Shown one piece after another: positions 44,547 through 47,994 of a DNA stretch of 47,994 bases (position 1 is its first letter; the number at the start of each line of letters is the position of its first letter). Made by a program: the position numbers and the translations under genes. The stretch is taken from assembly GCF_003574465.1 (NCBI RefSeq), contig NZ_QOWC01000033.1:1-47994 (forward strand), given 5' to 3'. The notes under the pieces are model-generated. The model was not told the origin of the DNA, did not search any database, and saw only the letters and a program-made list of their open reading frames with translations. This stretch comes from Methylobacterium crusticola (lineage in GTDB: Bacteria; Pseudomonadota; Alphaproteobacteria; Rhizobiales; Beijerinckiaceae).

Positions 44547-45593
44547 ATGGATGCCGCGAAAGAGGCGCGCCGCGGGAGCGACAAGACCCGCGAGAAGGCG
44601 GCTCCACCGGTGCCGGCCTCGAACGCGCCGGCCTTCAGCCGCGACGAGGACCTGCACGCCTATCGCGAGATGCTCCTGATCCGCCGCTTCGAGGAGAAGG
44701 CCGGCCAACTCTACGGCATGGGCCTGATCGGCGGCTTCTGCCACCTCTACATCGGCCAGGAGGCCGTGGTGATCGGCGTCCAGATGGCGTCGACGGACGG
44801 CGATCAGGTGATCACCGGCTACCGCGACCACGGCCACATGCTGGCCTGCGGCATGGAGCCGAAGGGCGTGATGGCCGAGCTGACCGGCCGCCGCGGCGGG
44901 TATTCCCGCGGCAAGGGCGGCTCGATGCACATGTTCTCCCGCGAGAAGAACTTCTACGGCGGCCACGGCATCGTGGGCGCCCAGGTCTCGCTCGGCACCG
45001 GCATCGGCTTCGCCAACAAGTACCGCGAGGACGGCGCCGTCAGCCTGACCTACATGGGCGACGGCGCGGCCAACCAGGGCCAGGTCTACGAGAGCTTCAA
45101 CATGGCGCAGCTCTGGAAGCTGCCCGTGGTCTACGTGATCGAGAACAACCGCTACGCCATGGGCACCTCGGTCTCGCGCGCCTCGGCCCAGACCGACTTC
45201 TCGAAGCGCGGCGTCTCCTTCGGCATCCCGGGCGAGCAGGTCGACGGCATGGACGTGCGCGCCGTGCGCGAGGCCGCCCGGCGCGCCATCGGCCACGCCC
45301 GCGACGGCGAGGGACCCTACATCCTCGAGATGCAGACCTACCGCTACCGCGGGCACTCCATGTCCGACCCGGCCAAGTACCGGACCAAGGACGAGGTCGC
45401 GCGCATGCGCGAGGAATCCGATCCCATCGAGCAGGTGCGCAAGCGGCTCCTCGGCCCCCACGGGGTGCCGGAGGACGAGATCAAGGCAGTCGACGCCAAG
45501 GTGCGGGGGGTCGTGAACGAGGCGGCGGAGTTCGCCACGAGCGATCCCGAGCCGGATCCCTCCGAGCTCTGGACCGACATCCTGCTGGGCTGA
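44547..45593 (+). CDS. pdhA: Pyruvate dehydrogenase E1 component subunit alpha
   Basis: This 348-residue thiamine-diphosphate-binding alpha chain of the PDH complex decarboxylates pyruvate. Motifs are REMLLIRRFEEKAGQLYGMG, GFCHLYIGQEAVVIGVQMAS, and the phosphorylation-loop equivalent YRYRGHSMSDPAKYRTKDEV. The ThDP site is MGDGAANQGQVYESFNMAQL, continuing to VIENN. The ATG at 44547 has GGGAGGGTG upstream. pdhB follows 39 bases later. The first 30 residues are basic and Pro/Ala-rich. Confidence 0.97.
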   Translation: MDAAKEARRGSDKTREKAAPPVPASNAPAFSRDEDLHAYREMLLIRRFEEKAGQLYGMGLIGGFCHLYIGQEAVVIGVQMASTDGDQVITGYRDHGHMLACGMEPKGVMAELTGRRGGYSRGKGGSMHMFSREKNFYGGHGIVGAQVSLGTGIGFANKYREDGAVSLTYMGDGAANQGQVYESFNMAQLWKLPVVYVIENNRYAMGTSVSRASAQTDFSKRGVSFGIPGEQVDGMDVRAVREAARRAIGHARDGEGPYILEMQTYRYRGHSMSDPAKYRTKDEVARMREESDPIEQVRKRLLGPHGVPEDEIKAVDAKVRGVVNEAAEFATSDPEPDPSELWTDILLG

Positions 45594-45632
45594 CGAGAGC
45601 CCGCCCCTCCTCCCGGATCGACAGAGTACCCC

Positions 45633-47156
45633 ATGGCGACCGACATCCTGATGCCTGCCCTCTCGCCGACGATGGAGCAGGGCAAGCTGGCGAAGTGGCT
45701 CAAGAAGGAGGGCGACCCGGTCAAGGCCGGCGACATCCTGGCGGAGATCGAGACCGACAAGGCCACCATGGAGGTCGAGGCCGTCGACGAGGGCGTGCTC
45801 GCCAAGATCCTGATCGCCGACGGCACCGACAACGTCGCGGTCAACACCCCGATCGCGGTGCTGGCCGGCGAGGGCGAGGACCCGGCCGGCGTCGAGGCCG
45901 GCCCCAAGCCGAACGGCGCGGCCGGGTCCGGGGGCGCCAACTCGGCCGATGCCAGGGCGGCCGATGCCAAGGCGGGCGACGCCAAGTCCGGGGACGCCAA
46001 GTCGGGCGGCCAGCCGGCGCCGAGCCCCGACATGCAGGCCGAGGGCCGGGCCGGGCGCCCGGCCCCCGCCACGAAGTCCGGCGACGACGGGCCGGTCGGG
46101 ACGCCGGCCGCCCCGGCCGTGGTCGCGAGCCGCACCGACGACCGGGCGATGGCCGAGGTCCCGGAGGGCACCGAGATGGTGACCCAGACCGTGCGCGAGG
46201 CCCTGCGCGACGCCATGGCGGAGGAGATGCGCCGGGATGCCGGCGTCTTCATCATGGGCGAGGAGGTCGCCGAGTACCAGGGCGCCTACAAGATCACCCA
46301 GGGCCTCCTGCAGGAGTTCGGGGCCAAGCGCGTCGTCGACACGCCGATCACCGAGCACGGCTTCGCGGGCGTCGGCGTCGGCGCGGCCTTCACGGGCCTC
46401 AAGCCCATCGTCGAGTTCATGACCTTCAACTTCGCCATGCAGGCGATCGACCAGATCATCAACTCGGCCGCCAAGACCCTCTACATGTCGGGCGGGCAGC
46501 TCGGCTGCCCGATCGTGTTCCGCGGCCCCAACGGCGCCGCCGCCCGGGTGGCCGCGCAGCACAGCCACGACTACGCCGCCTGGTACTCCAACGTGCCGGG
46601 CCTCAAGGTGGTGATGCCCTACACGGCCTCGGACGCCAAGGGCCTGCTCAAGAGCGCCATCCGCGATCCCAACCCGGTGATCTTCCTCGAGAACGAGATC
46701 CTGTACGGCCAGTCCTTCCCGGTGCCGAAGCTCGACGACTTCACGGTGCCGATCGGCAAGGCGAAGGTCCACCGCGAGGGAGCCGACGTGACCCTGGTGT
46801 CGTTCGGCATCGGCATGACGTACGCGCTCAAGGCCGCCCACGCCCTCGCCGAGGAGGGCATCGAGGCCGAGGTGATCGACCTGCGCACCATCCGGCCGAT
46901 GGATTCCGGGACGGTGGTGGATTCGGTGAAGAAGACCGGCCGCTGCGTCACCGTCGAGGAGGGCTTCCCGCAATCGGGCGTCGGCGCCGAGCTCGCCGCG
47001 CGCCTGATGGTCGACGCCTTCGACTACCTCGACGCGCCGGTCCTGCGCATCACCGGCAAGGACGTGCCGATGCCCTACGCGGCGAACCTCGAGAAGCTGG
47101 CGCTGCCGACCGTCGGCGAGGTGGTCGAGGCGGCCAAGGCCGTCTGCTACCGGTAG
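45633..47156 (+). CDS. pdhB: Pyruvate dehydrogenase E1 component subunit beta, with lipoyl domain
   Basis: This 507-residue beta chain carries an extra N-terminal lipoyl domain (residues 1-80) whose lipoylated Lys is K43 in [18 protein letters not shown] flexible Ala/Asp/Gly/Lys/Ser linker of about 90 residues follows, with a GDAKSG repeat. The E1-beta domain runs from about residue 175, with [40 protein letters not shown] and [20 protein letters not shown], and ends [17 protein letters not shown]. The extra lipoyl domain is typical of alphaproteobacteria and means E1-beta itself depends on LipA. Confidence 0.97.
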   Translation: MATDILMPALSPTMEQGKLAKWLKKEGDPVKAGDILAEIETDKATMEVEAVDEGVLAKILIADGTDNVAVNTPIAVLAGEGEDPAGVEAGPKPNGAAGSGGANSADARAADAKAGDAKSGDAKSGGQPAPSPDMQAEGRAGRPAPATKSGDDGPVGTPAAPAVVASRTDDRAMAEVPEGTEMVTQTVREALRDAMAEEMRRDAGVFIMGEEVAEYQGAYKITQGLLQEFGAKRVVDTPITEHGFAGVGVGAAFTGLKPIVEFMTFNFAMQAIDQIINSAAKTLYMSGGQLGCPIVFRGPNGAAARVAAQHSHDYAAWYSNVPGLKVVMPYTASDAKGLLKSAIRDPNPVIFLENEILYGQSFPVPKLDDFTVPIGKAKVHREGADVTLVSFGIGMTYALKAAHALAEEGIEAEVIDLRTIRPMDSGTVVDSVKKTGRCVTVEEGFPQSGVGAELAARLMVDAFDYLDAPVLRITGKDVPMPYAANLEKLALPTVGEVVEAAKAVCYR

Positions 47157-47161
47157 GCGGC

Positions 47162-47446
47162 ATGGCGGACGCTCCCCCCTTCGAGGCCCTCGCGGTCCCG
47201 CCCGACGCCCTGGAGAAGGGCGGCCACGAGGTCCTGCGCGCCGCCGTGGTGGACGGTGCGGTGAGCGTGGCCCTGCGGCGCTCCTTCGACGACCCCTTCA
47301 CCTGGGGCGTCCTGCTGATCGACCTCGCCCGGCAGGCCGCCCGGGTCTACGCCCTGGAGACCGACCTCTCGGAGGAGGAGGCCTTCGCGCGCATCCGCGA
47401 CGGGCTGGAGGCCGGGGGCGAGGACCCGTCCGGCCCCCTGAACTGA
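47162..47446 (+). CDS. DUF5076 domain-containing protein
   Basis: This 94-residue small protein resembles the DUF5076 family found between pdhB and pdhC in many Hyphomicrobiales. Visible features are the LEKGGHEVLRAAVVDGAVSV strand pair, DDPFTWGVLLIDLARQAARV, and the helix DLSEEEAFARIRDGLEAG. It starts five bases after the pdhB stop and must be co-translated with the complex. Its role in PDH is unknown; a structural or regulatory part is the obvious guess. Confidence 0.8.
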   Translation: MADAPPFEALAVPPDALEKGGHEVLRAAVVDGAVSVALRRSFDDPFTWGVLLIDLARQAARVYALETDLSEEEAFARIRDGLEAGGEDPSGPLN

Positions 47447-47486
47447 CCGCCCCTCGCACGCCAGCCCTTCAGCATCCGGAAAACCC

Positions 47487-47994
47487 ATGCCGATCAACGT
47501 CCTGATGCCCGCCCTGTCGCCCACGATGGAGAAGGGCAACCTCGCCAGGTGGCTGAAGAAGGAGGGCGATGCGGTCAAGTCGGGCGACGTCCTGGCGGAG
47601 ATCGAGACCGACAAGGCCACCATGGAGGTCGAGGCCGTCGACGAGGGCGTGCTCGCCCGCATCGTGGTGCCGGAGGGCACCGCCGACGTGCCGGTCAACG
47701 ACCTGATCGCCCTCATCGCCGGCGAGGGCGAGGATCCGGGGAGCGTGCAGGCGGGCGCCGCGGAGGCGCGCACGCCCCCCGCCCAGGAGGCGCCCCCCCG
47801 AGAGGCCGCGCCCGGCAAGGCCTCCGGCAAGCCCGCCGGCGAGGCCTCCGGCAAGACGCCCGCCCCGGCGGCCTCGGGCGAGAACCGGACGCCCGGCGGC
47901 GGCACCATGGCGTACGGGCGGGTGGACGCGGCGCCGGACGGGGCCGTGCCGTCGGCCAAGCCCGGCGCCGCGCCGCAGGCGGCCAGTGCCGCGC
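47487..47994 (+). CDS. pdhC: Pyruvate dehydrogenase E2 (dihydrolipoamide acetyltransferase), N-terminal part
   Basis: The window ends inside this gene; 169 residues are visible. The lipoyl domain (residues 1-80) has K43 in [17 protein letters not shown] and is nearly identical in its central part to the pdhB lipoyl domain. A long Pro/Ala/Gly-rich linker then begins. The peripheral-subunit-binding domain and the catalytic acyltransferase domain lie beyond the edge. E2 transfers acetyl groups to CoA and forms the core of the complex. Confidence 0.93.
   Translation, partial: MPINVLMPALSPTMEKGNLARWLKKEGDAVKSGDVLAEIETDKATMEVEAVDEGVLARIVVPEGTADVPVNDLIALIAGEGEDPGSVQAGAAEARTPPAQEAPPREAAPGKASGKPAGEASGKTPAPAASGENRTPGGGTMAYGRVDAAPDGAVPSAKPGAAPQAASAA

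Noticed and set aside
43980..46973. A 997-codon minus-strand frame opposite ftsB, pdhA and pdhB.
   Set aside because: It is the GC-driven shadow of well-identified plus-strand genes; its Gly/His/Val-rich translation has no domain.

Overview
The window is very GC-rich (I estimate a little over 70 %) and encodes core chromosomal genes of an alphaproteobacterium of the order Hyphomicrobiales (Rhizobiales). The family is most likely Methylobacteriaceae. The evidence is gene order and family content: mazG, hflX, hfq, ntrX/ntrY, ntrC/ntrB, dusB, ispDF, the CinA amidase, coq10, lipA, eno, ftsB and pdhA/pdhB/DUF5076/pdhC form a block whose order is familiar from rhizobia and relatives. It also has a MucR/Ros regulator, an HWE histidine kinase, an E1-beta subunit with its own lipoyl domain, and two sites resembling EcfG (general stress sigma factor) promoters. 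The genus assignment is inference.

Layout. 1-7.7 kb: a thioesterase, a histidine phosphatase, a DUF1428 protein, then a plus-strand catabolic run (secreted solute-binding protein, cyclase-family hydrolase, Old Yellow Enzyme, 3-hydroxyacyl-CoA dehydrogenase) and glucokinase. 7.7-10.4 kb: a winged-helix protein and a plasmid-type RepA initiator. Upstream of repA lies about 1 kb of non-coding DNA with two clean tandem arrays (23-bp and 22-bp units), a looser third repeat set and a less GC-rich flank. This looks like an iteron replicon inside an otherwise core chromosome and is the main discovery of the window. 10.4-14 kb: mazG, a cupin-type regulator with a likely leaderless mRNA, an acetyltransferase and a periplasmic catalase-like peroxidase.

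14-30 kb is the conserved regulatory and housekeeping block. hflX and hfq (RNA-based control), ntrX/ntrY and ntrC/ntrB (nitrogen two-component systems), a MucR protein lacking zinc ligands, and dusB lie on the minus strand. ispDF, the CinA-type amidase and an SGNH hydrolase lie on the plus strand, followed by minus-strand coq10 and lipA. 30-44 kb is more mosaic. It holds a GlsB/YeaQ stress protein, an esterase, an HWE kinase beside a wrecked KaiC-like ATPase, several small unknown genes, chaC, kdsA, an MFS transporter, a Gly/Tyr-rich secreted protein, queF, eno, an EamA exporter with a divergent AraC regulator, and the scar of a toxin-antitoxin module.

44-48 kb carries ftsB and the start of the pyruvate dehydrogenase operon. 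LipA at 29-30 kb makes the lipoyl cofactor that the PDH lipoyl domains carry, and enolase feeds the same glycolytic exit. All assignments come from reading sequence and motifs; no database search was run.
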